DNA of 64,000 bases, taken from contig CAVRPV010000006.1 of assembly GCA_963723235.1 (NCBI GenBank), positions 370,811 to 434,810 of the forward strand, read 5' to 3'. Each line of letters starts with the position of its first letter. Position 1 is the first letter of the stretch. Source of the DNA: CAIRTM01 sp963723235. Its GTDB lineage: Bacteria > Desulfobacterota > WTBG01 > CAIYCZ01 > CAIRTM01. A model generated the notes under the pieces. It was given only the letters and a program-made list of their open reading frames with translations, searched no databases and had not been told where the DNA came from. This document shows positions 45,326-53,777 of this stretch, piece after piece. Position numbers and translations under genes: made by a program.

Positions 45326-45943
45326 TCAGCGCATGCCGGTCATGGTAACAAGATTTACACCGAGCTGAAACGCCTTCTCACAATCATTCGTTTTTGAACG
45401 CACATCATGCGGCCCCATGTTGCCGCAGCTGATAACATCGCCCACGCGCCTGATGTCCAGATCGAGCAGGTTGCGCTCAAGCACCGCATGCACAAGCGCT
45501 GAAGAGAATATCGGGTCCCCCTGGCTGATAACGATGGCCGCCCTGCGCCCTCTGAGCCGCGAGGTAAAACCGCCGCCGGTGATGCGGCCTTCGGCATCCC
45601 GGTCAGGGACAAATTCCATGAGAGGCAGCAGGCGCGAAAAAAAAGTAAGCAGCGGCGCGCTCACAGTGCGCATATGGTTGGGTGTGCCGAATATGAAGGC
45701 CTCACAGGCACACATGCGTTCCAGAATAGCGGGCATGTCATCCTGCAGAGGACAGATTTTGGTTCCCGGCGGCGGAAAGGTGCAGGTCAGACAGCCGGTG
45801 CAGTACCGGATGTTGTGTTCCGGAACGAATAATGTATCCAATTCTATATCCGCCCGGCTTACTGCTCCCTTCGCCACGTGTTCAACCAGAAAAGCGGTAT
45901 TGCCGTCCCTGCGCGGACTGCCGATGACTGCCATGATTTTCAT
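45326..45943 (-). CDS. iron-sulfur flavoprotein (NADPH-dependent FMN reductase fold)
   Basis: A 205-residue flavodoxin-like protein. AVIGSPRRDGNTAFLVE is the FMN phosphate loop, and YCTGCLTC followed nine residues later by Cys (C48, C51, C54, C64) is the compact cysteine motif of the iron-sulfur flavoproteins (Isf), which pass electrons from ferredoxin or NAD(P)H to oxygen, peroxide or other acceptors in anaerobes. FGTPNHMRTVSAPLLTFFSR is the usual flavin-side segment. The ATG at 45943 is preferred over the upstream start at 45988. It is directly upstream of the bilin-reductase-like gene and probably cotranscribed with it. Confidence 0.87.
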   Translation of the reverse strand: MKIMAVIGSPRRDGNTAFLVEHVAKGAVSRADIELDTLFVPEHNIRYCTGCLTCTFPPPGTKICPLQDDMPAILERMCACEAFIFGTPNHMRTVSAPLLTFFSRLLPLMEFVPDRDAEGRITGGGFTSRLRGRRAAIVISQGDPIFSSALVHAVLERNLLDLDIRRVGDVISCGNMGPHDVRSKTNDCEKAFQLGVNLVTMTGMR

Positions 45944-46129
45944 ACGATGTGCTCCATTACTATCCCGGTGGTTTACAAGCATAATCAATTGTAACCCGCA
46001 TACAGTATTGCCCGCAACATTTTTTATGCTTGCATTGTTTTCCTGTCGCGATGTATGCTTTTCTTAGAGAAGCACCGCAGGATGGTACAACCTTACAAAC
46101 CATAGCAACACTGAGAAAGGAGCGGCGCA

Positions 46130-46684
46130 ATGAAAAAGTCATGCGTAGTCTTGATCGTTTTACTTGTCGGGTTGTGTACCCTTGCCCAGATGGGAAATCC
46201 TGCCCGTGCAGAGGCAGGCGTCATCACAAGCATTGTTTGTTATATCCCCAACCGGGTGTTTGACCTTCTTGATATTGTTCGTTTGCGTTTACGAGTCGGA
46301 CCCGGCCTCTCCGCCGGTGTGCGGGCCACAAAATTACTGTCGGGTTACGCAGGTGTACACAGCAGTCTTTACGTCGGCCTGCGCGGCCCCCGCGGTGAGA
46401 AAGAAATCCCCTGGCCGCTGGGGTTTGATAACCGTGCCGGCGCCCAGGTAAGCCTTGCCGATGCTACCGCGGGAGGAACCTACTATGATCCTCTTGAGTT
46501 TGGCTTCGAAGTCCAACCCCTGATCGTAGGCGTAAATGTCGGCATCGGCGTTTTTGAAATTTTCGATTTCTTTACCGGTTTCGTGTTCATTGACCTGAGT
46601 GATGATGACTTCGGGAAAGACTCAAAAAAAGAGGAGCCCAAAGCTAAGGAACCGGCGGCTCAAGAGACTGCGGCTGAATCCTGA
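46130..46684 (+). CDS. secreted hypothetical protein
   Basis: A 184-residue protein with a signal peptide (MKKSCVVLIVLLVGLCTLAQ, cut after ARAEA). The mature part has IPNRVFDLLDIVRLRLRVG, repeated short amphipathic beta segments and glycine turns, and ends in a Lys/Glu/Ala-rich tail. The style (short VFDLLD/IVxxxxxGPG motifs) recalls small exported proteins of the TIGR04073 kind, but the assignment is not firm. Ribosome site AAAGGAG before the ATG. A strong terminator follows at 46711, so it is a single-gene transcript. Confidence 0.65.
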   Translation: MKKSCVVLIVLLVGLCTLAQMGNPARAEAGVITSIVCYIPNRVFDLLDIVRLRLRVGPGLSAGVRATKLLSGYAGVHSSLYVGLRGPRGEKEIPWPLGFDNRAGAQVSLADATAGGTYYDPLEFGFEVQPLIVGVNVGIGVFEIFDFFTGFVFIDLSDDDFGKDSKKEEPKAKEPAAQETAAES

Positions 46685-46710
46685 AGAACGTAACAACGTC
46701 TCACAACTAA

Positions 46711-46746
46711 AAACCGCCCCGACGATATCGCATACGGGGCGGTTTT
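46711..46746 (+). terminator. strong terminator after the secreted hypothetical gene
   Basis: AACCGCCCCG pairs perfectly with CGGGGCGGTT around a 13-nt loop, followed by TTTTC. Confidence 0.88.
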
Positions 46747-46810
46747 CTATTCCTGCACGGCAGGCTGTGCTTCCGACTATTTACATACAATCAAAACAGC
46801 AAACTGCCGG

Positions 46811-47547
46811 CTACTGTTTCACCTCTTCATTAATAAGATATTTTGCAGCGACCGCTTCAAGGCGCCGGGGTGCCTGTCGGCCTTTGGCCAGCAGCTGCAG
46901 GGCCTCAAGATCGGACTTCCAGGCCACATTGCCGGGTGCCAGGAGGCAGACGCTGCCCGGCTCATAGTCGGTAAACAGTTTTCCGTCTTTATAATAATAG
47001 TGCTCATTGCTGGCTGCGCATCGTAATCGCGCATGGCAGGCGGCAGATCGCTGGGCTTGAACCAGAGCTTGATTTCGCGCTCGGCATCAGCGCGGTTGGC
47101 CGAGGCGTGGATCAGATTGTCCATCCGCTCGTCAAGCACTTTGCCGGCAGCGTCTTTTACCGGAAAAAGCGTCCCGAGAGCGCGGATGCAGCCCGGCCGC
47201 TTTTCCCGCGCTTCATGCGGATTTGTCGGGCCGGCAATCCCGCGTATTTTCAGAATGGCGTCGGGACCCACGTAGACCAGAGCGATAACCCGGCGCTTCC
47301 ATGCTTCATCAGGGTAATGGGAAGCACCCATGATATACTCAAGCAGCGATTCGAAAAACACCTTCCCCTTGTGTTCAGCATAATGTTCTTCAGCAAGCAT
47401 TCTGTGCACATTTACGATCTTGGACCCGGCGAACCGCAGGCCCGTATGAAACTCGGAAAGCTGCGAAAGCACATACCCGGTCAGCGAATGCCTGAGCGCG
47501 TCAGGCTTGATAAGCACCAGCGTCTGTTCAAAATCTTTTGTTTCCAT
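46811..47547 (-). CDS. ndk: nucleoside-diphosphate kinase with C-terminal extension, frameshift near 47018
   Basis: Balances nucleoside triphosphate pools by phosphotransfer through a histidine. It starts METKDFEQTLVLIKPDALRH, has the catalytic-loop signature NLIHASANRADAEREI with the active His, and GPDAILKIRGIAGPTNP as in the longer NDK forms. Correcting one base near 47018 continues the frame with ASNEHYYYKDGKLF to a stop at 46811, giving about 243 residues. Classical NDKs have 135-150, so inserts and about 60 extra C-terminal residues are present. GGAGG precedes the ATG at 47547. Confidence 0.85.
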
Positions 47548-47840
47548 ACTGAAAAAACCTCCGTTATCAATAAATAATCGTCTGTGGTGGCATTGCATGC
47601 TGAGAAAATGACACTAAGAGGGCGGCATTCCTGCAACCCATGCAGACCGGTATTCTCAAGGCCGCGTTGTCCTGCAAACATTACCATGCTTTTGTTTTTA
47701 ATTCAATAAACGTCGGTGTTCAATGAATACCAATTTTGCAAAGACCCCTCGAGCGGAAAAGGCTTGCAAAAAAGGCGTACATTCTTGATAATAGTTCGGG
47801 TTTTACTAAACGCATCATTTTTTCCACAGAAGGAGGAAGT

Positions 47841-48489
47841 ATGAGAATTATCCTGTTAGGCCCCCCCGGCGCCGGCAAAGGAACCGTGGCCAACCAGCTG
47901 AAAGCAACCGACGGCTCCGTGCATATTTCCACGGGCGACATTCTGCGCAATAATGTTAAAGCAGGCACCGATCTGGGCAAAAAGGCAAAAGAGTACATGG
48001 ACAAGGGCGAGCTTGTCCCCGATCAGCTCATCATGGACATGATGGAAGTGCGGCTCCAGGAAGCCGACTGCGCCAAAGGCTTCATGCTCGACGGATTTCC
48101 CCGCACCATTCCCCAGGCAGACGCCCTCGGCAAGCTGCTGGACAAGATCAGCATAAAGCTTGATGCGGCCATCAATCTTGACATTCCCCGCGAGGTAGTG
48201 CTTGACCGCCTGACGACACGGCGCACCTGCAACAATTCCGCATGCCAGACCATCTACAATGTAAAGACCAATCCGCCCAAGGTTGAAGGCAACTGCGACA
48301 AGTGCGGCAGCCCGGTCATTCAGCGCAGCGATGAAACCGAAGAGGCTATACTCAACCGCCTTGAAGTCTACAACAAGCAGACCTCGCCCGCTGATCGAGT
48401 ACTATGCCAACAAGGGCATGCTCAAAAGCGCCTCCAAGCTCGAGCTCGACGAGCTCGTGCAGGAGATTCTTGATAAGCTGAACAATTAA
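47841..48489 (+). CDS. adk: adenylate kinase (zinc-lid type), frameshift near 48391
   Basis: Interconverts ATP + AMP and 2 ADP. The P-loop GPPGAGKGTVANQL, HISTGDILRNN, GFMLDGFPRTIPQA and DRLTTRRTC are all present. The lid carries a zinc-ribbon-like set, CNNSACQTIYN and GNCDKCGSP. One extra base near 48391 breaks the frame; the correct ending LIEYYANKGMLK...VQEILDKLNN stops at 48489. Corrected length 215 residues, normal. AAGGAGGAAGT precedes the ATG. The last 23 bp before the stop region recur at 51555..51577, next to intact uvrC. Essential in most bacteria, so an indel error is likely. Confidence 0.93.
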
Positions 48490-48505
48490 ACTTTTAAGCC
48501 GAAGT

Positions 48506-48544
48506 AAAAAGCACCCGGCATCTTTCTGCCGGGTGCTTTTTTTG
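48506..48544 (+). terminator. terminator after adk
   Basis: AAAAAGCACCCGGCA pairs with TGCCGGGTGCTTTTT, followed by TTTG. Strong Rho-independent form that could also serve the convergent aldolase gene. Confidence 0.9.
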
Positions 48545-48603
48545 TTTTTGCTCTTTACAACCCTTACCCGGAGAACATATTTCCGGGCTTTAAGATCGAA
48601 TTC

Positions 48604-49575
48604 TTAAACTATATCTACATCATTGGTGTCGGTGCATTCCAGATAAAAATCATAGCACTTGTCCATATTTTCCTTATCAGCGCGAAGCTTCATTGCATCA
48701 CGCGGGTGCTGGTTCAAACAACCGCTGATTCCGTAAATATCATTAAAGCCCCATTCAATCTCTTTACGAATCGGCACAAAGTCTTCCTGAATAACCTTGT
48801 ACAGCGGCCCAACATCAAACTTGGGATTTTTGAGAAACATAAGAAGAAGCTCAAGATTACAATTCCCGGCGCCTCTACCAATACCATTGATCGTGGCATC
48901 CAGAAGATTCACGCCCTCAATGATCGCCTGCTGGGTATTTGAAAAAGCAAGTTGCTGATTATTATGCGCATGGAAACCCAGCTCTTTATCCGGAGCGTAT
49001 TTTTTGTACATATTCAGGTAATAGGTCACCTGCTCAGAATAAAATGCGCCATAACTGTCAACCAGGTACAGATAATCAACTTCCCGGGTTTCATTCACCT
49101 GTGCCAGTGCTTCGATCAAATCACTTTCAATGGCTGCGGAAATTGCCATAATGTTTATGGTTGTGAGGTAGCCCAGATCTTTTGAACGCTTCGTAAGATC
49201 GATAGCCTTATCAATATCAGGCACATAACAGGCTGTCCGAATCATGTCCACCGGGCTCTGATCTCTTTGGGCAAGACTGCTGATATCCACCCGACCCACG
49301 TCAAACATGGCCGCGACCAAAGGCGGTTTTTCACATTCATGTGAGTCCATGATCCGCCTGATGTCATCATCATCACAAAAATTCCAAAGACCGTATTCAC
49401 TTCTTTTATAGGTCTTGCTTGCAACAAGTTTTTTACCAAACTCCATGATATCCACACCTGAATCACATACCGCACGGTAAACCGCTTTTACAAAATCATC
49501 TGTAAAATTATAATTATTAATAAGACCGCCGTCACGTATAGTGCAGTCCAGTACTTTAATCTCGGGCCTGAACAT
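48604..49575 (-). CDS. DmpG/HMG-lyase-like aldolase (DRE-TIM metallolyase)
   Basis: A 323-residue TIM-barrel protein. LDCTIRDGGLINNYNF is the DRE-type motif, GFHAHNNQQLAFSN holds the two metal-binding His, and NGIGRGAGNCNLELLL is the typical strand 8. It is close to 4-hydroxy-2-oxovalerate aldolase and related pyruvate-using aldolases but lacks the C-terminal dehydrogenase-contact region of DmpG, so the substrate is uncertain. Such stand-alone forms often occur in sugar or surface-polysaccharide loci. AAGGAG precedes the ATG, and a consensus promoter lies at 49671..49699. It lies between adk and the uvrC fragment and may have arrived with the nearby acyltransferase. Confidence 0.8.
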   Translation of the reverse strand: MFRPEIKVLDCTIRDGGLINNYNFTDDFVKAVYRAVCDSGVDIMEFGKKLVASKTYKRSEYGLWNFCDDDDIRRIMDSHECEKPPLVAAMFDVGRVDISSLAQRDQSPVDMIRTACYVPDIDKAIDLTKRSKDLGYLTTINIMAISAAIESDLIEALAQVNETREVDYLYLVDSYGAFYSEQVTYYLNMYKKYAPDKELGFHAHNNQQLAFSNTQQAIIEGVNLLDATINGIGRGAGNCNLELLLMFLKNPKFDVGPLYKVIQEDFVPIRKEIEWGFNDIYGISGCLNQHPRDAMKLRADKENMDKCYDFYLECTDTNDVDIV

Positions 49576-49670
49576 TGAAAATCTCCTTTACTTTGGGTTA
49601 TTTAATCTTCCACATGTACGTCTCTTTAGACGATCATATTTCTTTGAGAAACTTTCCTTTAAGACTGGGC

Positions 49671-49699
49671 ACTATAAAACAGGGGCGATTGAGTGTCAA
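49671..49699 (-). promoter_or_regulatory. sigma70 promoter of the aldolase gene
   Basis: On the minus strand TTGACA (49699..49694), 17-bp spacer, TATAGT (49676..49671). Leader about 95 nt. Confidence 0.87.
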
Positions 49700-49827
49700 T
49701 ATTAATGTAGGTGCAAAACGCGGGCAGGATCAGGCACTATTCAAACGTTACAAATAGGGTGTATTTAAAAAAAACAGCTTTTCTTCTGATGCTTGCAGGC
49801 TTGAAAAAATCGGCGTCATCTTCGGGT

Positions 49828-50208
49828 ATGATGACCGAAGGCACAACCCCCCGACATCCGCTGGCCGAGACGGCAGCAGAGCTGACCACCAACCCTGGCG
49901 TGTACCTGATGAAGGACCGCCAGGGTTCTATTATATATGTAGGCAAAGCCAAAAATGCTGCGCAACCGCGTGCGCACCTATTTCCATTCAGGCATTGAAA
50001 GCCCCCAAGACACGCCTGATGGTTTCACGACGTTGCAAGCTTCGATACAATCGTCACACCCACAGAACAAGATGCCTTTCATGCTTGAAAACACCCTTAT
50101 CAAGCAGCACCGCCCGCGCTACAACGTGGTATTTCGCGACGACAAGGATTATCCCTGCCTGCGCCTGGCTATAGAGGAACCCTACCCGAACCTGACTATC
50201 TCGCGCAG
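49828..50208 (+). pseudogene. duplicated 5' end of uvrC, truncated and frameshifted
   Basis: Nearly identical in DNA to 51597..51978, the first about 125 codons of intact uvrC, including GVYLMKDRQGSIIYVGKAK. Relative to that copy it has four single-base insertions (near 49956, 50005, 50030 and 50078) and a few substitutions, and it ends abruptly at 50208, after which the sequence is unrelated. Similarity also covers a few bases before the start codon (CATCTTCGGG). It cannot make a functional UvrC. It marks one edge of an insertion carrying the acyltransferase. Confidence 0.9.
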
Positions 50209-50302
50209 GCAAGGCATCCAGGAGCTTAATTTTTGTATTTTAATACGAGCCGCTTGCCCATGTTTACAAAGCGTGATTTCGGGGCACAGGACGGGGAAAG
50301 CG

Positions 50303-51289
50303 CTATGCTGCACCTGTTGCGGGCGGCTGTGGCTGCAGAGACCCTTTTTTCTGCACAGCCCCGGGGCGCACCGCACGCGACAGCCGTTCAAATATCTTCT
50401 GTTTTGGGATGCGCCGGTCTATGAGCAGCACCATCCAACTGAGCGCTACGCTAACCAGAAGAAAAAACCCTATGGCCAGCACCGGATTGTACCCCCGTGC
50501 GTACAGGACCGAAATCATAAACAGAAACGGTACGTGCATAAGGAAAAGAGGGAATGATATTTCGCCGCAAAACGAGAGTGTTTTTTGTAGTAACCGTGGC
50601 TGATTGTTGAACGCGCTCCATGACGATGGACTTACAATGGCAGCGACAAATATACCCAAAGAAAACTCAAACAACCGGCAGAGAGGGAACCACCGTATAA
50701 GCTCATAGGGATAGGCGCAATCACGCCCGATGAGTAATCTGGCTATAAGGCTTATAAAGAATATGGCCGCTATTGTCCGAAACGGTGCTTTTGCCATGAA
50801 ACGGGAAATAGGAGGGAAAACAAAGTACAAAGAAATAATAAGCCCTATAAACCAGCTGCTGGAGATAAAAGGCCCTCCCCACTGACCGGCGAATGCATAG
50901 AAACCCGTTAAGCACAAAGGTATATCAGAAAGCTTCAATGGGGGCGAGGGACAAAGCAGTAAGGCGCCGTTGCTGTAGTGGTTGAGGCAGAAAACCACTA
51001 TCGCCGCAGGGAGACAAAGATAATATACGGGGTATATCCTCAAAAAACGCTTGAATAGAAAATTTGTATAAGCATATGTTTTTTTTCAATATTGCATCTG
51101 AAGGGACAACCCCGATACGAAGAGAAACAGGGCTACCACAATCTCGCCGAACGATAGCAAAGCAATATGAACATCATCGGTAAGCCAGCGCACATAATAC
51201 GGACTGCCCGTAATTGTCATTATTATGTGCTCTGCCAGCAACAGGCAAATTGCAACCGTTCGCAGAGCATCAAGTATGACGATTCGCAT
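50303..51289 (-). CDS. acyltransferase family 3 membrane protein, frameshift near 51070
   Basis: Starts MRIVILDALRTVAICLLLAE, the usual opening of family 3 membrane acyltransferases (OafA/NodX type) with the conserved Arg after the first Asp, followed by FVSGLSL. An eight-A run near 51070 carries a one-base break. Beyond it come FLFKRFLRIYPVYY, SSWFIGLIISLYFVFPPI, a GRDCAYPYELIRWFPL loop and further helices. About 329 residues with nine to ten helices. These enzymes O-acetylate surface sugars or lipids. It is placed between two copies of the uvrC 5' end, with lower GC content than its neighbours, which suggests transfer. Confidence 0.82.
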
Positions 51290-51599
51290 GGGTTTTGTAC
51301 GGGATGGAGAGCAATTGATTCTGTTGTGTATACTACGGATTATTATTGACAGAGTTTAAACACGGGGGTAATTGACTGTCAAGAAAAAAAACGCTGGCCT
51401 CCCTGGCTAAAAGTCTATTTTGCCAGATTTCTCTACTTTTGACTGGTGCAGTTTTCAGGGGGGCGGTCAGGCACCCCATAGCATTTAAAAACACCCGAGG
51501 AGCGCCCCTAACCGGAGTGTCAGTTTTTTCCGGAGGAAGATCAATTTCGGCGCACAGGAGATTCTTGATAAGCTGAATGATTAGGTGTAATCTTCGGGC
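51290..51599. other. insertion edge with adk tail fragment before uvrC
   Basis: About 310 bp. The end (51555..51577) is identical over 23 bp to the last coding bases of adk (48460..48482), followed by an in-frame stop and 15 bp before the uvrC start. This suggests adk and uvrC were once adjacent. No other feature is recognised; the left part is AT-rich. Confidence 0.7.
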
Positions 51600-53459
51600 A
51601 TGACGACCGAAGACACAACCCCCCGACATCCGCTGGCCGACACGGCAGCAGAGCTGACCACCAACCCTGGCGTGTACCTGATGAAGGACCGCCAGGGTTC
51701 TATTATATATGTAGGCAAAGCCAAAAATCTGCGCAACCGCGTGCGCACCTATTTCCATTCAGGCATTGAAAGCCCCAAGACACGCCTGATGGTTTCACGC
51801 GTTGCAAGCTTCGATACAATCGTCACACCCACAGAACAGGATGCCTTTCTGCTTGAAAACACGCTCATCAAGCAGCACCGTCCGCGCTACAACGTGGTAT
51901 TTCGCGACGACAAGGATTATCCCTGCCTGCGCCTGGCTATAGAGGAACCCTACCCGAACCTGACTATCTCGCGCAGACCGCGCAAGGATGGCGCCCGGTA
52001 TTTCGGACCGTTTGCCTCCGCACACACTGTTCGCGAAACCCTGAACGTTGTCAACCGCCTGTTTCCCTTGCGCAAATGCAACCGGCGCCGGCTTGCCCAG
52101 GGCCGGCCCTGCGTGTACCATCAACTGGGCCGGTGTCCGGCACCATGCAACGGCTCGGTTGACCCGGACGTCTACGCTGCAACCGTGCGTCAGGTGGAAC
52201 TTTTCCTGCGCGGACGCAGCACTGACGTGCTCGCTGAGCTCAAAGCCGGCATGCGCGAAGCCTCTGAACACATGCACTACGAGCGTGCCGCGCAACTGCG
52301 CGACCGCCTGCACGCGGTTGAACAGACACTGGCCAGGCAGGTCATGGTCTGCCATGACCGCATTGACCGCGATGTCTTTGCCTGCTGCCGCGACGCGAAC
52401 CGCATGGCCGTGACCATTGTGTACGTTCGCGGCGGGCGCATCAACGGTTCGCGCGATTTTATCCTGCGCGCAGGTGCCGTTGATGAACAGGAAGCACTGG
52501 CCTCATTTGTATCGCAGTACTACCAGCAGCATCCTTGTATCCCCGATGAGGTTCTGTTGCCGTTTGCCGGAGAAGACAATACCCTGCTTGAACAATGGCT
52601 GCATAATGTCAAGGCAGGCGCCGTGCGCGTGCACTGCCCCCGGCGCGGCGCAAAAAAAGACCTGCTTGCCATTGCCGCTCAAAATGCCGCTGTTGCCCTG
52701 CAAAAAAAACAACCGGAAGACGCCTCCGCACTGGAAGAGTTGCGCACGCGGTTGCATCTGCGCCACACCCCCTGCCGAATTGCCTGCTGTGATATTTCAA
52801 ACAACCAGGGCAAAGATGCGGTCGGTTCTATCATTGTTTTTGAAGACGGCAAACCGCACAAAAAAAGCTACCGCACCTTTCGTATTAAAAGCGTGCATCA
52901 GGCGGATGATTACGCCATGATGTTTGAGGTGCTGCAGCGCTATCTCAAGCATATGGGAACCGATGAGGTGCCGCCCGATTTAATCATGGTTGACGGCGGC
53001 AGGGGCCAGTTATCGATCCTGCTCCGGGTTCTGCGGGAAACCGACAGCGAAAGTATTGACGCTGCCTCGCTTGCCAAGGGCCCGGAGCGCGACCGTGCCA
53101 AACGCGACCAAACCGAAAAAGTATTCATACCAAACCGCAAAAACCCGGTCAATTTTCCACACAATTCACCGGCTCTTTTTCTGCTGCAGCGCATCCGGGA
53201 TGAAGCGCACCGCTTTGCCGTCGGTTTTCACCACCGCGTCAAGCATACAAAGGATTTCAGCTCTGAACTTCTCTCAGTACCCGGAATCGGCCCGAAAACC
53301 GCACGTGCGCTTCTCAAGCATTTCGGCAGTCTTGAACGGATACGCGCAGCCAACCATGAACAGATCGCGAAAGTGTCCGCTATCAGCGCCAAACGCGCCG
53401 GGATCCTGTATGCGGCCCTGCACCAGCAAGGCGCTTCATCTCAAACACATGAATCATAA
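51600..53459 (+). CDS. uvrC: UvrABC excinuclease subunit C
   Basis: A 619-residue nuclease that makes both incisions in nucleotide excision repair. The N-terminal GIY-YIG domain (15-100) has NPGVYLMKDRQGSIIYVGKA. A Cys motif follows (CNRRRLAQGRPCVYHQLGRCPAPC), then a UVR segment (HYERAAQLRDRLHAVEQ) for UvrB contact. The RNase H-like domain shows CCDISNNQGKDAVGS and VDGGRGQLS. Tandem helix-hairpin-helix motifs end the protein (SVPGIGPKTARALLKHFGS). Full length and intact. The start ATG follows the adk tail fragment; its own ribosome site is weak. The fragment at 49828..50208 is a duplicate of its 5' end. Confidence 0.96.
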   Translation: MTTEDTTPRHPLADTAAELTTNPGVYLMKDRQGSIIYVGKAKNLRNRVRTYFHSGIESPKTRLMVSRVASFDTIVTPTEQDAFLLENTLIKQHRPRYNVVFRDDKDYPCLRLAIEEPYPNLTISRRPRKDGARYFGPFASAHTVRETLNVVNRLFPLRKCNRRRLAQGRPCVYHQLGRCPAPCNGSVDPDVYAATVRQVELFLRGRSTDVLAELKAGMREASEHMHYERAAQLRDRLHAVEQTLARQVMVCHDRIDRDVFACCRDANRMAVTIVYVRGGRINGSRDFILRAGAVDEQEALASFVSQYYQQHPCIPDEVLLPFAGEDNTLLEQWLHNVKAGAVRVHCPRRGAKKDLLAIAAQNAAVALQKKQPEDASALEELRTRLHLRHTPCRIACCDISNNQGKDAVGSIIVFEDGKPHKKSYRTFRIKSVHQADDYAMMFEVLQRYLKHMGTDEVPPDLIMVDGGRGQLSILLRVLRETDSESIDAASLAKGPERDRAKRDQTEKVFIPNRKNPVNFPHNSPALFLLQRIRDEAHRFAVGFHHRVKHTKDFSSELLSVPGIGPKTARALLKHFGSLERIRAANHEQIAKVSAISAKRAGILYAALHQQGASSQTHES

Positions 53460-53526
53460 CCCCGGCAGCGTAGAGCGAATACAGGCCAAACGGTTGTCCG
53501 CTATCGTCCTAACACCATGAAATCCC

Positions 53527-53556
53527 TTGACATGCTTTATCATCATATGATAATGA
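53527..53556 (+). promoter_or_regulatory. possible promoter of the thiolase-crotonase operon
   Basis: TTGACA (53527..53532) with TAATGA (53551..53556) at 18-bp spacing. The leader would be about 215 nt. Confidence 0.5.
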
Positions 53557-53700
53557 CTGGATTACGTGGTTGATTTCCACCTGCGTCGGACGTCACCGAC
53601 CGACATCGCAATTCCAGCACTGAACCCGCCTGTAAACCGCTACCTGCTCTCTGGGTGTGCACGGGCGAGGCTTATGAGCTGAAAGCGCAGAGCAGCAACC

Positions 53701-53747
53701 AGGGCCGCAGGCGATGCGGCCTGTTGGTCAGCAGTTGTGCTGACCAT
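53701..53747 (+). promoter_or_regulatory. two adjacent hairpins in the thiolase leader
   Basis: GGCCGCA/TGCGGCC (about 53703..53721) is followed directly by TGGTCAGCA/TGCTGACCA (about 53725..53747), ending 30 bp before the start codon. Neither is followed by a T-run, so a simple terminator is unlikely; an RNA-level control element or mere structure are possible. Confidence 0.45.
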
Positions 53748-53777
53748 TACAAGAATTTCTCAAACGGGAGTACAGCA

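Larger units (their letters stand above)
53460..53777. other. promoter and structured leader of the thiolase gene
   Basis: About 320 bp. It holds a possible promoter (53527..53556) and two adjacent hairpins (53701..53747) shortly before the start codon. No known riboswitch recognised. Confidence 0.5.

Noticed and set aside
24603..45943. A full phycobilin pathway (heme oxygenase, lyase or phytochrome) linking the two FDBR-like genes
   Set aside because: No heme oxygenase, phycobiliprotein, bilin lyase or GAF-PHY protein was found in the window. The hybrid kinase at 38480 has only a PAS domain without a visible bilin-binding signature.
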